Source: Caulobacteraceae bacterium
GTDB taxonomy: Bacteria > Pseudomonadota > Alphaproteobacteria > Caulobacterales > Caulobacteraceae
Direction: 5' to 3'
NCBI GenBank assembly: GCA_028290905.1
Contig: JAQGIW010000028.1
Location: 1 to 48,512 of the forward strand
Length of the DNA: 48,512 nucleotides
Position numbers and translations under genes: made by a program. Of the stretch, positions 16,253-24,607 are shown one piece after another (positions within the stretch are counted from its first letter, which is position 1; every line of letters begins with the position of its first letter). The notes below the pieces were generated by a model. The model worked only from the letters and a program-made list of their open reading frames with translations. It had not been told where the DNA came from and made no database searches.

Positions 16253-16283
16253 AATAGGCCGTGATGGCCAGGAGGAAAGGACC

Positions 16284-17726
16284 ATGAACCACACCACCAC
16301 GGGTTTCATCGCAACGTCGCTCGCCTCTGCGCTCGGCCTCGCCAGTTTGGCTTCTCAGGGCGCGGATGCAGCACAACCGCCGCCACCGTGTCACCCCAAT
16401 CCGAATGCCGCGCAAGATCGGCAAGTCGTCCTGCAGCGCGGCGACATCAGCCAGTTACCCAAAGCCTTGCGCGAGAGGCTCGCCGAGCAAGCGGAACGCC
16501 CCCACAGTCAGTTACCCACTCAAGCGTACTCGGAAGCCGATCAGCGGAGCCAGCTGTTCCAGTATTACCTGCTCGATACCAGTGGTTTCGAGCCCAATCC
16601 ATTTACACAGCTGTTCCCCGGTATCAACGACAAGGCGCAGTTAACAGCCACTGGACCTAGTTGCGGATTGGCGACGATCGGTGCAGTGCGCGTCGTTCTT
16701 GAGCCGAAACCTCACTTGCCCACCAATCCCAACAACATACGCGCATTCATCGACGTCTTTACCGATATTTCCGGCCTCTTCGTCATCAACAACGAGAGCG
16801 GCTGGTACGAGGGGTGGATGATTCACGATTTGAAGGTCGCACCCGTCTCGTCGGCTCTTGGGCGTCCATCCTTCGGGACCATTACGCAGGGCGACGCGGC
16901 GGCGCTTCAGGCGATGGGCGACCACCATAACGTGCCCGGCGCCGTCTTTACCACCGACGGCAACAAGCCACACTTGCCCAATCCAGCCGACCATTTTCCG
17001 GACCGACAGACCAATCTTGTCCCCCTTCAGGTGAGCATGGGTGCGTGGAACACGCTGCAACAGAGCGACGGCCACGCCTACTGGGAGTTCAACTACACCA
17101 CCAACTGGATCTATCCGCTGTATGAACTTCCCTTTACTGGCGGCATTCCCGGGACGTTCGAGGCGGGAAAAATCGGTGCGCTACAGTCGATCATTCCGGG
17201 CTCGGGACCATCGGGGATCAAGAACGATCCGGTGCGATACGGGGACAACCCGAACAACCGAGGCGTAATCCAGGCCTCGGGGCCCCGCGACCCGGACAAG
17301 TTTGACGCCAAAGACGATTTGCAGCGCGAGTTCCGCATGCGCTTCATTCCGAGCGGTCTCGCGAGGGAAGTCTTCCTCGACGCCTACCAGCGATTGACGT
17401 CGTTCGAACCGACCGTCACCGACTTCAAGAAGCGGCTATTCGACGCCTACGCGATCGAGGTGTCACGTGTGGACAAGGACGGCGACGGCGTCATTTCGGC
17501 CCTGGAAGGCGACGTCGACACGGCGTCGGGCGGATTTCCCGATAACAGCCGGCTGTTCATTCCGGCCACCGAATTCAACCGCTTCGCCATCACGCGCGAG
17601 ATCAATGATGGACTGCTCGCGCCGCGCTTTGCCCCCAGTCAAAAGGCCTGGGTGATGTCGGGACAGAAGGTGGGCGTGTTCCCCGCGGTTCTTTCCTCCA
17701 CCGGCCGCGACTCCGACGACAGGTAG
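16284..17726 (+). CDS. Secreted protein of unknown function with an EF-hand-like loop
   Basis: A 480-residue protein. Residues 1-30 form a signal peptide (hydrophobic FIATSLASALGLASLA, then AAQ). The mature part is rich in Pro, Asn and aromatic residues (FEPNPFTQLFPG, WYEGWMIHDL, YWEFNYTTNWIYPLYELPF). DKDGDGVISALEGD near residue 395 is a good 12-residue EF-hand calcium loop. I cannot place the rest in a family. It has a strong ribosome site, AGGAGGAAAGGACC. Its base composition seems slightly lower in GC than its neighbours, and it directly follows the debris field, so horizontal acquisition is plausible. Confidence 0.8.
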   Translation: MNHTTTGFIATSLASALGLASLASQGADAAQPPPPCHPNPNAAQDRQVVLQRGDISQLPKALRERLAEQAERPHSQLPTQAYSEADQRSQLFQYYLLDTSGFEPNPFTQLFPGINDKAQLTATGPSCGLATIGAVRVVLEPKPHLPTNPNNIRAFIDVFTDISGLFVINNESGWYEGWMIHDLKVAPVSSALGRPSFGTITQGDAAALQAMGDHHNVPGAVFTTDGNKPHLPNPADHFPDRQTNLVPLQVSMGAWNTLQQSDGHAYWEFNYTTNWIYPLYELPFTGGIPGTFEAGKIGALQSIIPGSGPSGIKNDPVRYGDNPNNRGVIQASGPRDPDKFDAKDDLQREFRMRFIPSGLAREVFLDAYQRLTSFEPTVTDFKKRLFDAYAIEVSRVDKDGDGVISALEGDVDTASGGFPDNSRLFIPATEFNRFAITREINDGLLAPRFAPSQKAWVMSGQKVGVFPAVLSSTGRDSDDR

Positions 17727-17745
17727 GGGGGCTGCTTTGTCACGG

Positions 17746-17769
17746 CAGTGAGGCGGTAACGCCTCTGCC
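17746..17769. terminator. Hairpin between convergent genes
   Basis: GAGGCG, GTAA loop, CGCCTC, extended by GGCAG and TGCC on the flanks. It has a GNRA tetraloop and no T-run. It lies between the stops of two convergent genes (17726 and 17784), so it may end transcription from both sides. Confidence 0.5.
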
Positions 17770-17783
17770 CGGATCGTCGGCGA

Positions 17784-18257
17784 TCAAGTCCCGACCTTGC
17801 TCAGCATGGAGCGGACGATCAATTTGTGGAACGGCAGGATCGCGGTCAGATAGGCCCGGCCCAGCAGGTTATGCAGACGCACCAAGGTGGTCGCCGTCAC
17901 CTCGCGGACAACGCCGGCGCCGACCACGTCGACCACGACGCGGAAGTCCAGGTGTTTGTCGTCAAAGCCGAGCACGACGCGGTTCCGGGTCGCGGACTCG
18001 ATGGGGAAGAGCCCGATCCTCTCGCGTCGATCGCCGGGCCCCGCGTCGATCTTCAATCCGAACGGTGTCACCAGCGCGTTGCGAAGCGCCATCAGCCCGC
18101 GGGTCCACGCCGGCGGCTGGGCCAGCATCGATCGCGCGGCGTCCGCCGCGTCCAGATCGTCGGCCGCCACGGTCACCCGATAGGCGTCGACGAAGTGCGC
18201 GCCGATCAGAACCGTGCCGACGTCGGGTGCGGGCCTGACGGCGAAGACCTCGGTCAT
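17784..18257 (-). CDS. DUF2867 domain protein
   Basis: A 157-residue protein of the DUF2867 type, with YRVTVAADDLDAADAARSML, WTRGLMALRNALVTPFGL, IGLFPIESATRNRVVLGFDD, and LLGRAYLTAILPFHKLIV at the end. (Separate landmarks.) The function is unknown; it is often beside SDRs and TetR regulators. The ATG at 18257 has AAGGA upstream. It lies 73 bases after the SDR on the same strand and probably shares its promoter. Confidence 0.82.
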   Translation of the reverse strand: MTEVFAVRPAPDVGTVLIGAHFVDAYRVTVAADDLDAADAARSMLAQPPAWTRGLMALRNALVTPFGLKIDAGPGDRRERIGLFPIESATRNRVVLGFDDKHLDFRVVVDVVGAGVVREVTATTLVRLHNLLGRAYLTAILPFHKLIVRSMLSKVGT

Positions 18258-18330
18258 GGGGTCATCCTTCTCAGGTCGTCCTGGTCGCAGCTTCTGCCAC
18301 TTTCGGCGAGCGCGCCGGCGCCCAATGATC

Positions 18331-19086
18331 TCAGAGCATCACCCGCCCCCCGGCGACATCGAGAGTGACGCCAGTGATCCAGCTCGAGCTTGGACCGAGC
18401 AGGAACAAGGCCGCCGCCGCCACATCCTCGACCTCGCCCAGGCGGCGTAGCGGAAACCCCTGGGCGATTTGCTGGCGGACCGTCTCCGGCTGCGTCGCCA
18501 TGCGATCGGTGAGGATGGACGATGGTGCGATGGCGTTGACCCGCACGCCGGACGGCGCGGCCTCCGTGGCCGCCTGGCGGGTCAGCGACAGGAGCCCCGA
18601 CTTGGCGGCGGCATAAGCGGCCGACGCCCCGGAGGCCTGGCGCCCGGCCGTTGAGGCCACGGTCACGATCGCCCCGCGCCGCGCCTCCATCATGGTCGGC
18701 AGAAAGGTCTTCAGGGTCAGGAAGGCGGAGGTCAGATTTGCCTCCAGTGTCCCCCGCCATCGCTCGGCGCCCATCTGGGTCAGGGGCTCCGGGGCGCCCC
18801 CGCCGCCGGCATTGGCGACCAGAAGGGAGACTGGTCCGAAGGCGGCCTCGGCCTGTGCGCGTAGCTGGGCGAGATCGTCCTCATCGGTCACATCCGCGGC
18901 CACGCCGATCGAGCGACCGCCTTGGTCGCGAATGGCGTCGGTGACGCGCGCAATGGCGGCGGTGTCGCGCCCGTTGACGACGACCTGAGCGCCGCGCCTC
19001 GCCAGGGCCATCGCGATCCCCGCGCCGATGCCACGCGAGCCGCCGGTGACCACGGCGATGTGGCCGCTGAAGTCCGGCTCAGACAT
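18331..19086 (-). CDS. SDR family oxidoreductase
   Basis: A 251-residue SDR: TGGSRGIGAGIA for cofactor, NGRD suggesting NADP, ANAGGGG, VASTAGRQ with the Ser, AYAAAKSGLL with Tyr and Lys, and DVAGG at the end. It is not closely related to the SDRs of the first 15 kb. It is divergent from the TetR gene, with the palindromic operator at 19165 between them, and it starts an operon with the DUF2867 gene. Substrate unknown. Confidence 0.9.
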   Translation of the reverse strand: MSEPDFSGHIAVVTGGSRGIGAGIAMALARRGAQVVVNGRDTAAIARVTDAIRDQGGRSIGVAADVTDEDDLAQLRAQAEAAFGPVSLLVANAGGGGAPEPLTQMGAERWRGTLEANLTSAFLTLKTFLPTMMEARRGAIVTVASTAGRQASGASAAYAAAKSGLLSLTRQAATEAAPSGVRVNAIAPSSILTDRMATQPETVRQQIAQGFPLRRLGEVEDVAAAALFLLGPSSSWITGVTLDVAGGRVML

Positions 19087-19164
19087 GGCGCGCCGTCGAC
19101 AGCGCGTGGAGGGTCAGGGGGAAGATGAGGACGATGGGCAATGGTAGGTCTCCCGGAGGCCCGG

Positions 19165-19184
19165 CATATTGGATATACAATATG
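19165..19184. promoter_or_regulatory. Palindromic operator for the TetR regulator
   Basis: CATATTGGATATACAATATG: 20 bases, symmetrical except for one pair, with CATATTG and CAATATG arms. It is strikingly AT-rich in a GC-rich region, and sits midway between the divergent SDR (start 19086) and TetR (start 19209) genes. Binding there could repress both. Confidence 0.7.
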
Positions 19185-19208
19185 TCTACCTAATTCAATG
19201 GAAGCCCG

Positions 19209-19856
19209 ATGGCAAGACGCACCTATTCCAGCCCGGCTCGCGACGCCGCCGCCGCCGTCAGGCGCGCCCGAGTCCTCGAGGCGGCCGAGCGGTTGCTGCG
19301 CGAGGCGGACGACGCCGCGGCGGTGGCGATGGAGACCGTGGCCGTGGCCGCGGGCGTCACCCGGTTGACCGTCTACAAGCAGTTCGGCTCACGCCGGGGT
19401 CTGCTGGAGGCGGTTTTCGATCACCGCGCGGCCCAGGGTGGACTTTCCCGCCTCCCCGAGGCGATGGCGATCGACGACCCGCGCCAAGGGCTGGATCGGC
19501 TGGTGGAGATCTTCTGCGCATTCTGGGGCGGCGACCCGGCTGTCGGACGGCTACAGGCCTTGGCCGCCTCGGATCCCGAATTCGCGGAGATGGTCGATGC
19601 GCGCAACGAACGCCGCCGGCAGGCGATCCAGGTCCTCCTCGCCCGCATCGGCAGCCCAGAACAAGCGGACCATCGCCGCGACGCCGTGGACCTGATCTTC
19701 ACCCTCACTGGCTACGCCACCTATCGGTCGCTCGAACGGAACCGTTCGGAGGCCGAGGTGCGCGCTCTGATAAAGGCGGCCTGCGCCAACGCACTCAACC
19801 TTGGACCGGCCGCCCGAGGGTCTGCCCCAAGGAGTCTCGAATCGCCGTCAAGGTGA
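19209..19856 (+). CDS. TetR-family transcriptional regulator
   Basis: A 215-residue protein. The N-terminal HTH domain runs from about residue 18 to 65, with RVLEAAERLL, METVAVAAGVTRLTVYKQFG and SRRGLLEAVF. The C-terminal ligand domain is helical (LDRLVEIFCAFW, FAEMVDARNERRRQAIQVLL). It probably represses the divergent SDR-DUF2867 operon and itself through the palindrome 25 bases upstream of its start. The ligand is unknown. Confidence 0.9.
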   Translation: MARRTYSSPARDAAAAVRRARVLEAAERLLREADDAAAVAMETVAVAAGVTRLTVYKQFGSRRGLLEAVFDHRAAQGGLSRLPEAMAIDDPRQGLDRLVEIFCAFWGGDPAVGRLQALAASDPEFAEMVDARNERRRQAIQVLLARIGSPEQADHRRDAVDLIFTLTGYATYRSLERNRSEAEVRALIKAACANALNLGPAARGSAPRSLESPSR

Positions 19857-19994
19857 CCCGCGGCTCACGACGCTCCAGGGCCCGCCGGCGACCGGCCTCC
19901 CAATAGATGGTTCGCAGCGTCCGCAGGCCGACCGGAATCCCGCGCGCCGACAGATAGTCGTGGGAAGGCCTCGGCCATGATAGGGAGGTCGGTA

Positions 19995-20300
19995 ATGGCG
20001 AGAGGTTGGCTGATCGGGGTGATGGTGGAGGTGGCGGGCGAGCCCATTCCTCTGCGCCATTTCTTCGCCGTCGGTCACGAAGACCGCGCCAAGGCCGAGT
20101 GGAGCGCGATCGATAGAGCCTTGCTTATCGGCAGGGTGGCGACCAGTCCGGTCGGAGGTTTGGAGCCCGTTCACATGGTCAGCGAGCTTGCGGCGCGGAC
20201 GACGAACGCTCTGGCGCTCAAGGCCGGCGAAGTGCGCTCGTTGGGCTGGCGGTGGCCGCGCCGTTGGATCACGCTGAAAGTCAGATCCCCGGATCAGTGA
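19995..20300 (+). CDS. Small conserved-looking hypothetical protein
   Basis: A 101-residue protein: MARGWLIGVMVEVAGEPIPL, FFAVGHEDRAKAEWSAIDRA, VATSPVGGLEPVHMVSEL and a basic RWPRRW end. (Separate landmarks.) The composition is globular and there is no signal peptide. It resembles short hypothetical proteins of alphaproteobacteria, but I cannot assign a function. The ATG at 19995 follows GGGAGGTCGGTA. It converges on the esterase gene and overlaps its stop by 7 bases. The 130 bases before it hold no feature I can support. Confidence 0.6.
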   Translation: MARGWLIGVMVEVAGEPIPLRHFFAVGHEDRAKAEWSAIDRALLIGRVATSPVGGLEPVHMVSELAARTTNALALKAGEVRSLGWRWPRRWITLKVRSPDQ

Positions 20301-21349
20301 CCCAGATACCGGTCCAGGAATGCACTGATTTCCGTGAAGGCCTGCCGGTCCTCGGGAATGCGATCATCGAGAGTGAACTGGGCGTGGGACATCCCCTCGA
20401 AAACCAGGAGGTCGGCCTGTACGCCGGACTGCAGCAGCTTCTGGTGGGTGCGGACCGTATCGCTCAGCAGCAGGTCACGCGTACCGGTGGTCAGGATGGT
20501 CGGTGGAAAACCTTGGAAATCGCCGTTGAGAGGCGAGATCATCGGGTCAGCCATGTCGTGACCGTTGGCGTAGAAGCGGGCCGCGGCGTTGCAGAACCCG
20601 CTCGGCGACACAAGGACGTTGTCGACCAATGCGTTCGTCTGCATGGAATCGCCGTGCTCCGTCTCATCCGCCATCGGCGTGCCGACCGCTATGGCGCCCG
20701 GCGGCGGCAGGTGCTCCTGCTTTGCGCGCAGCATCATCTCCAGCGTCAGCGCGCCGCCGGCGGAGCTGCCGAACACGCCGATATCCTGCGGCTTCGTCAT
20801 CTTCAGGGCCGCCGTGTAGACGGTCATCGCGTCATCGAGCGCTGCGGGGAAATAGGCCGTGGGCGGCATCCGGTAGTCGACGGAAATGACGGGCATGTGG
20901 CTGAAGCCAGCCATCAGCACCGCCTCGGGCAGCGCGGCCTCGCCGGGGTTCAGCACGTAGCAGCCGCCATGGAGATGGATGAGCAGGCGCCTGGCGTTGG
21001 GCGTCGGGATGGTCTCGGGCGTGACGCGATAGACCTTTACGCCGTCGATCGTGCTCTGCTCGATCGTGACGTGCAACCGCCTGGCCATCGGTTCGACCAC
21101 CGCCGCGGCTGCGGCGGCTTCGGAGTCCGCCAGGCGCCGCCAACCCTCGGCTGTTACCGGCGGCGTGTCCCAGCCGCTGTGGAGTGGCTGAGCGATAACC
21201 GCCCGCAGCTGAGGACTGACGTCGTCGGGCACAGGAACGCGCCTCGCCGGCACGTCGTGCGGCGCCAGGGTCGTCTGCGCCATGGCGGCGGGCGCAAGCA
21301 TCATGAAAGCCGCCGCCGCGAAGGCGCGGACTGCATCCGGTTTGCGCAT
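20294..21349 (-). CDS. Secreted HSL-type alpha/beta hydrolase (esterase)
   Basis: A 351-residue protein with a signal peptide (residues 1-24, ending AMAQ). It then carries the hormone-sensitive-lipase type features: HLHGGCYV for the oxyanion hole, FGSSAGGALT for the nucleophile Ser, GTRDLLLSD for the acid and GMSHAQF for the His. It is expected to be a periplasmic carboxylesterase acting on small acyl esters. The substrate is not identifiable. Confidence 0.88.
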   Translation of the reverse strand: MRKPDAVRAFAAAAFMMLAPAAMAQTTLAPHDVPARRVPVPDDVSPQLRAVIAQPLHSGWDTPPVTAEGWRRLADSEAAAAAAVVEPMARRLHVTIEQSTIDGVKVYRVTPETIPTPNARRLLIHLHGGCYVLNPGEAALPEAVLMAGFSHMPVISVDYRMPPTAYFPAALDDAMTVYTAALKMTKPQDIGVFGSSAGGALTLEMMLRAKQEHLPPPGAIAVGTPMADETEHGDSMQTNALVDNVLVSPSGFCNAAARFYANGHDMADPMISPLNGDFQGFPPTILTTGTRDLLLSDTVRTHQKLLQSGVQADLLVFEGMSHAQFTLDDRIPEDRQAFTEISAFLDRYLGH

Positions 21350-21802
21350 CGGTTGTCTCTTTTCGTCCGTCCTTGAACCGTCAGGTCAGCATTAAGGTGA
21401 AAGGGTAGGGATTCCCGCACTCGTTTCCAAATGAGATCGGAGGGCCTGCGCCGCACGCCTGCGCTAGAAACTTGACAAATTGCAAATATTCTGCCATTCT
21501 TCCCGCCTCACCGCTGTCCTCCGAGGCGCCCATGCACGACACCTCCACCCCCGCTCCCCCCGCCCACCGTATCTACGGTGATTAACGGTGGATTCCCGCT
21601 TGGACCGCACCCCTGAGGTGAGACGGTTAAACACGGGACAGTTGTTGTCCTGTGGGCTGCGGGACCGCAGCCCACAGGCTTGTTTGTTTCGCCTCGAACT
21701 CGCCGATCCGCCCCAGCCCGGCGCCCAACGAACCCCTCGACCCATCGGCGGCGCGCCCCTATGACTGCCCCAACCGCCGCCAAGGCCCGGGAGAAGACGT
21801 CC
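21350..21802. other. Possible leader RNA before the acyl-CoA synthetase
   Basis: A 450-base gap. TTGACA at 21472-21477 is a good -35 box; the -10 region (around 21495) is weak. A 17-codon frame with a GAGG site lies at 21532-21585 and is rich in Thr and Pro. A strong hairpin with a T-rich tail ends at about 21690. Together these could form an attenuated leader or a small RNA. Confidence 0.4.
21649..21688 (+). terminator. Intrinsic terminator-like hairpin
   Basis: A 13-14 bp stem, CCTGTGGGCTGCGG paired with its complement, with a minimal loop, followed by CTTGTTTGTTT. It lies 115 bases upstream of the acyl-CoA synthetase start, on the same strand, so it may be an attenuator. Confidence 0.65.
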
Positions 21803-23269
21803 ATGGTTGAACCGGTTTCGCTCGGCGCGCGCCTCAGCGCCCTGGCCGCCGAGCATCCCGACAAGCCGGCCATCTCCGACCATGAGCGCACCGTGAGCTA
21901 TCGCGAGCTCGACCGGCGGACCAACCGGATCGCCCGGGGGCTGGAGAAATCGGGAGTGCGCCAGGGCGACCTGGTCACCATCGGCCTCCCCAACGGGATC
22001 GGCTTCATCGAGGCGGCCTTCGGCATCTGGAAGGTCGGCGCGACGCCGCAGCCGATCTCGCACCGGCTCCCGGCCGCCGAGGCCGCCGCGGTGATGGACC
22101 TCGCCGAGACCCCGATCCTGATCGCGGGCGCCGGCATGGCGAGCACGCGGCCGCGCCTGGATGTCCCGGACCTGCTCGCCCTCGCGGGCGACGACGCCCC
22201 GGTCCTCGACCGCACCGCGCCGGTGTGGAAGGCCCCCACTTCCGGCGGCTCGACCGGGCGGCCGAAGCTGATCCTGTCCGGGTCGCCGGGCGTCTACACG
22301 CCGCCCGAAGGCGAGGGCCTCGGCGCCTGGAAGATCACCGCCGCCGACACCGCCATCGTGCCCGGCCCGCTCTATCACAACGGGCCCTTCATCACGTCGG
22401 TCGCCGCCGTCACCCAGGGCGCGCACCTGGTGATCATGCCGCGCTTCGACGCCGAGGAGACGCTGAAGGCGATCGACCGCCACAGGGCCACCTGGATCTA
22501 CCTGGTGCCGACGATGATGAGCCGGATCTGGCGCCTGCCCGCCGAGACCCGCGCCGCCTGCGACGTCGGCTCGCTGCGCACCGCCTGGCACCTGGCCGCG
22601 CCCTGCCCGCCCTGGCTGAAGGAGGCGTGGATCGACTGGCTGGGGCCCGACGTTGTCATGGAGCTCTACGGCGGCACCGAGGGGCAGGCGGCGACCATCA
22701 TCACCGGCGCCGAATGGCTGGCCCACCGCGGCTCGGTCGGCAAGGTCGCCATGGGGGAGATGAAGGCCATCGGGCCCGACGGCGCGACGCTGCCGCCTGG
22801 CGAGATCGGCGAGATCTTCATGCGGCGGGCGCCGGAGACGCCGCCGACCTACGCCTACCGGGGCGCCGAGGCGCGGGTGATGGAGGGGGGCTGGGAATCG
22901 CTCGGCGACATCGGCTGGTTCGACGACGACGGTTACCTCTACCTGGCCGACCGGCGCACCGACATGATCCTGGTGGGCGGCTCCAACGTCTACCCGGCCG
23001 AGATCGAGTCCGCCCTGGACGAGCATCCCCTGGTGCAGTCGAGCGCGGTGGTCGGCCTGCCCGACGACGACCTGGGCAACCGCATCCACGCCATCGTCCA
23101 GCCCTGGCCCGGCCTTACCGAGGCGGCCCTGCGCGAGCACCTGGCCAGCCGTCTGGTCACCTACAAGCAGCCGCGCAGCTATGAGTTCGTCGAGGAAAAC
23201 ATCCGCGACGACGCCGGCAAGGTGCGGCGCAGCCAGCTGCGCGAGGAGAGGATCGCGGCGAGCAAGTAG
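21803..23269 (+). CDS. Acyl-CoA synthetase (AMP-binding)
   Basis: A 488-residue ANL-family adenylating enzyme that activates a carboxylic acid with ATP and transfers it to CoA. The P-loop-like motif is TSGGSTGRPKLI, the A5-type motif is ELYGGTEGQA, LGDIGWFDDDGYLYLADRRT is the hinge region and YKQPRSYEFVE lies near the end. Final Lys is in DDAGKVRRSQL. The fatty or aromatic acid substrate is unknown. The start is uncertain: the ATG at 21803 has GGGAG upstream, but the in-frame ATG at 21761 would add 14 residues. Confidence 0.88.
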   Translation: MVEPVSLGARLSALAAEHPDKPAISDHERTVSYRELDRRTNRIARGLEKSGVRQGDLVTIGLPNGIGFIEAAFGIWKVGATPQPISHRLPAAEAAAVMDLAETPILIAGAGMASTRPRLDVPDLLALAGDDAPVLDRTAPVWKAPTSGGSTGRPKLILSGSPGVYTPPEGEGLGAWKITAADTAIVPGPLYHNGPFITSVAAVTQGAHLVIMPRFDAEETLKAIDRHRATWIYLVPTMMSRIWRLPAETRAACDVGSLRTAWHLAAPCPPWLKEAWIDWLGPDVVMELYGGTEGQAATIITGAEWLAHRGSVGKVAMGEMKAIGPDGATLPPGEIGEIFMRRAPETPPTYAYRGAEARVMEGGWESLGDIGWFDDDGYLYLADRRTDMILVGGSNVYPAEIESALDEHPLVQSSAVVGLPDDDLGNRIHAIVQPWPGLTEAALREHLASRLVTYKQPRSYEFVEENIRDDAGKVRRSQLREERIAASK

Positions 23270-23272
23270 ATT

Positions 23273-23320
23273 CGCCTCCCCTCTGGGGGAGGGGGACCCC
23301 GAAGGGGTGGAGGGGGCCAC
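23273..23320. repeat. Intergenic GC repeat, partial copy
   Basis: GCCTCCCCTCTGGGGGAGGG, then GGACCCCGAAGGGGTGGAGG. It is the left half of the repeat present in full at 26531 and 29670. Confidence 0.7.
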
Positions 23321-23461
23321 CGGCGCGAACACGTCACCCTGTACGCTCTCGCCACTTGGCGACATTCACGCCCATGACCTTCAGGCGCTCTCCGCCCGCC
23401 CTTCGCCATCCTCGCCCAACGTGCTAGGTGCGCCCGCTCCCAACCCAAGTCCGAAAGTCTC

Positions 23462-24559
23462 ATGGCCCTGAAAGTCGCCATCGTCGGTCTGCCCAATGTG
23501 GGCAAGTCGACCTTGTTCAACGCCCTCACCCAGACGGCGGCGGCCCAGGCCGCCAACTATCCGTTCTGCACGATCGAGCCGAATGTCGGCGAAGTGGCGG
23601 TGCCCGAGCCCCGGCTCGACGCCCTGGCGAAGATCGCCGGGTCGAAGGAGATCATCCCCGCCCGCATCACCTTCGTCGACGTCGCCGGCCTGGTGCGCGG
23701 CGCGGCCCAGGGCGAGGGGCTCGGCAACCAGTTCCTGGCCAACATCCGCGACTGCGACGCCATCGCCCTGGTGGCGCGCTGCTTCGTCGACACCGAGATC
23801 ACCCACGTCGAGGGCCGCATCGACCCTCTGGCCGACCTCGACATCATCGAGACAGAGCTGATGATCGCCGACCTGGACAGCCTCGAGAAGCGCGTGCCGG
23901 CCCTGGAGAAGCGGGCCAAGGGCGGCGACAAGGAGGCGCTGGCCAATCTGCGGCTGGCGAAGCTGGCGCTGGAAGCCTTGAGCGCCGGGCGGCCCGCGCG
24001 GTCGGTCAAGGTGGCGGAGGAGGACCAGAAGGCCTGGCGCATGCTCCAGCTGCTCACCACCAAGCCCGCCCTCTATGTCGCCAACGTCGACGAGGCCTCC
24101 GCTTCCACCGGCAACGAATACTCCGCCCTGGTGGCCGAGCGGGCGGTGCGCGACGGCGCCAAGACGGTGGTGATCTCGGCCCAGATCGAGAGCGAGATCG
24201 CCATGCTCGATCCGGACGAACGGACCGAATTCCTGGAGACCCTGGGCCTGGAGGAGCCGGGCCTCAACCGCTTGATCCGCGAGGCCTACGCGCTCCTGGG
24301 TCTTCGCACCTATTTCACCGCCGGCCCCAAGGAATCGCGGGCCTGGACCATCCCGGTGGGCGCCACCGGGCCGCAGGCGGCGGGGGTCATCCACACCGAC
24401 TTCGAAAAGGGCTTCATCCGCGCCGAGACCATCGCCTTCCACGACTACGTCCGCCTCAACGGCGAGGCGGGGGCCCGCGACGCCGGAAAGCTGCGCGCCG
24501 AGGGAAAAGACTATGTCGTCCAGGACGGAGATGTCATGAATTTCCGGTTCAACGTCTGA
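23462..24559 (+). CDS. ychF: Redox-regulated ATPase YchF
   Basis: A 365-residue OBG-family P-loop NTPase, full length. GLPNVGKST is at residues 9-17, FVDVAGLVRGA is the G3 region, and YVANVDE replaces the guanine-specific NKxD, as expected for the ATP-preferring YchF. The C-terminal TGS domain holds TYFTAGPKESRAWTIPVG, ATGPQAAGVIHTDFEKGFIR and DYVVQDGDVMNFRFNV. (Separate landmarks.) YchF binds ribosomes and modulates stress responses. It is a core chromosomal gene. Confidence 0.96.
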   Translation: MALKVAIVGLPNVGKSTLFNALTQTAAAQAANYPFCTIEPNVGEVAVPEPRLDALAKIAGSKEIIPARITFVDVAGLVRGAAQGEGLGNQFLANIRDCDAIALVARCFVDTEITHVEGRIDPLADLDIIETELMIADLDSLEKRVPALEKRAKGGDKEALANLRLAKLALEALSAGRPARSVKVAEEDQKAWRMLQLLTTKPALYVANVDEASASTGNEYSALVAERAVRDGAKTVVISAQIESEIAMLDPDERTEFLETLGLEEPGLNRLIREAYALLGLRTYFTAGPKESRAWTIPVGATGPQAAGVIHTDFEKGFIRAETIAFHDYVRLNGEAGARDAGKLRAEGKDYVVQDGDVMNFRFNV

Positions 24560-24607
24560 CAGGCCCCCGACATAGCGAACGGCCACGGACCGAGGGAGAA
24601 TGACGCC

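Larger units (their letters stand above)
15841..16283. other. Intergenic region with two palindromes
   Basis: About 440 bases without a supported gene. It holds the perfect 22-bp palindrome at 16149-16170 and a second inverted repeat at 16234-16252. The ribosome site for the secreted protein (AGGAGGAAAGGACC) precedes 16284. Confidence 0.5.

Noticed and set aside
21464-23365. 633-codon open frame on the minus strand opposite the acyl-CoA synthetase
   Set aside because: It is antisense to a gene with clear ANL motifs, has composition typical of a high-GC shadow frame and no domain.
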